Origin: Bacillota bacterium
GTDB lineage: Bacteria > Bacillota_I > Bacilli_A > RFN20 > CAG-826
Assembly: GCA_026387995.1 (NCBI GenBank)
Contig: JAPLKQ010000202.1
Coordinates: forward strand, 1-5,911
DNA length: 5,911 nt
Direction of reading: 5' to 3'
In this document: positions 5,662 through 5,911 of the stretch, piece by piece
How positions within the stretch are numbered: position 1 is the stretch's first letter
Layout: every line of letters begins with the position of its first letter
Position numbers and translations under genes: made by a program
The notes under the pieces: generated by a model
Told to the model about the DNA's origin: nothing
Databases searched by the model: none
Seen by the model: the letters and a program-made list of their open reading frames with translations, nothing else

Positions 5662-5911
5662 TTACACGACAGGATTCCGAAGCGAGAATGTCATCGTGGC
5701 AATCTGCGTTTTATCCGGTCGGGCCACATGAAAATTAACATAGGACATTTCCATGATGGAATCGTCTTCATTACCGCGTTTTCCGAACAAATAATATTTC
5801 AGCGTATCATTATCGTCGCTGGCTTTTAAATACAGGTAATTGTATTCGACGGTCGATAAATAGTATTGATAAGAAGCTAGAAAAGGATCTGAGAAAACGA
5901 AAGTATGCCAA
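5662..5911 (-). CDS. Uncharacterised protein, C-terminal part (5' end beyond window)
   Basis: On the minus strand a frame is open from the window edge to a TAA stop at 5662-5664. It gives 82 codons beginning WHTFVFSDPF and ending TMTFSLRNPVV. It contains no start that must be the real one, so the gene begins outside the window. It is probably coding: it is free of stops for 250 bases, has codon choice like the neighbours, and has a plausible polar/aromatic composition (YQYYLSTVEYNYLYLKASDD, then KYYLFGKRGNEDD). There is no transmembrane segment and no cysteine or metal-site motif. The alternation of hydrophobic and polar residues in both halves suggests a beta-rich fold. I do not recognise a family. 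It converges on the sigma-factor gene with no intervening base. Confidence 0.65.
   Translation of the reverse strand, partial: WHTFVFSDPFLASYQYYLSTVEYNYLYLKASDDNDTLKYYLFGKRGNEDDSIMEMSYVNFHVARPDKTQIATMTFSLRNPVV

Noticed and set aside
5665..5700. Bidirectional terminator between the sigma factor and the minus-strand gene
   Set aside because: Only short interrupted complementarity (such as GACA/TGTC with mismatched inner bases) and no T-run; not a credible hairpin.

Overview
This window reads as ordinary chromosomal DNA from a low-to-moderate GC Gram-positive-type bacterium (Bacillota). It probably comes from an anaerobic or fermentative Bacilli/Mollicutes-like or Clostridia-like lineage. Three things point there: an [FeFe]-hydrogenase catalytic subunit, strong AGGAG-type ribosome binding sites, and a cysS ... 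rlmB ... sigma factor cluster that corresponds to the classical Bacillota cysS-mrnC-rlmB-yacP(rae1)-sigH neighbourhood. No gene contains an in-frame TGA, and the six visible plus-strand stops are TAA or TAG, so the standard bacterial code fits. The placement rests on gene content only, not on a tree.

Layout. Positions 1-1350 hold the 3' part of a hydA gene whose 5' end lies before the window. A good intrinsic terminator follows (1361-1393), and its U-tract touches the ribosome binding site of a HAD-family phosphatase (1406-2056). A gap of about 107 bases, AT-rich in its second half, carries a near-perfect extended -10 promoter overlapped by an inverted repeat. It drives what looks like one operon: cysS (cysteinyl-tRNA synthetase, 2164-3501), an MgtC/SapB-type membrane protein (3520-4269), rlmB (23S rRNA 2'-O-methyltransferase, 4316-5038) and a divergent SigH-like sigma factor (5050-5661). 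From 5662 to the window edge the minus strand carries the 3' end of a gene of unknown function. Its stop codon directly abuts the sigma factor stop codon.

How the genes fit together. The four-gene run combines translation (tRNA charging, rRNA modification), a membrane protein of the magnesium-homeostasis family and a transcription factor. In the classical order, mini-RNase III (mrnC) lies between cysS and rlmB, and rae1/yacP lies between rlmB and sigH. Here an MgtC-type gene occupies the first slot and nothing occupies the second. The sigma factor is translated from a ribosome binding site that can fold into a GC hairpin with the end of rlmB, which suggests translational coupling. The hydrogenase and the phosphatase appear to be separate transcription units with no obvious functional link to the operon.

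I found no mobile element, CRISPR array, tRNA, rRNA or convincing riboswitch. The interesting points are local: altered synteny, a divergent sigma factor, stop-to-stop convergent genes, and tight regulatory architecture. I do not see a clearly new biological system.
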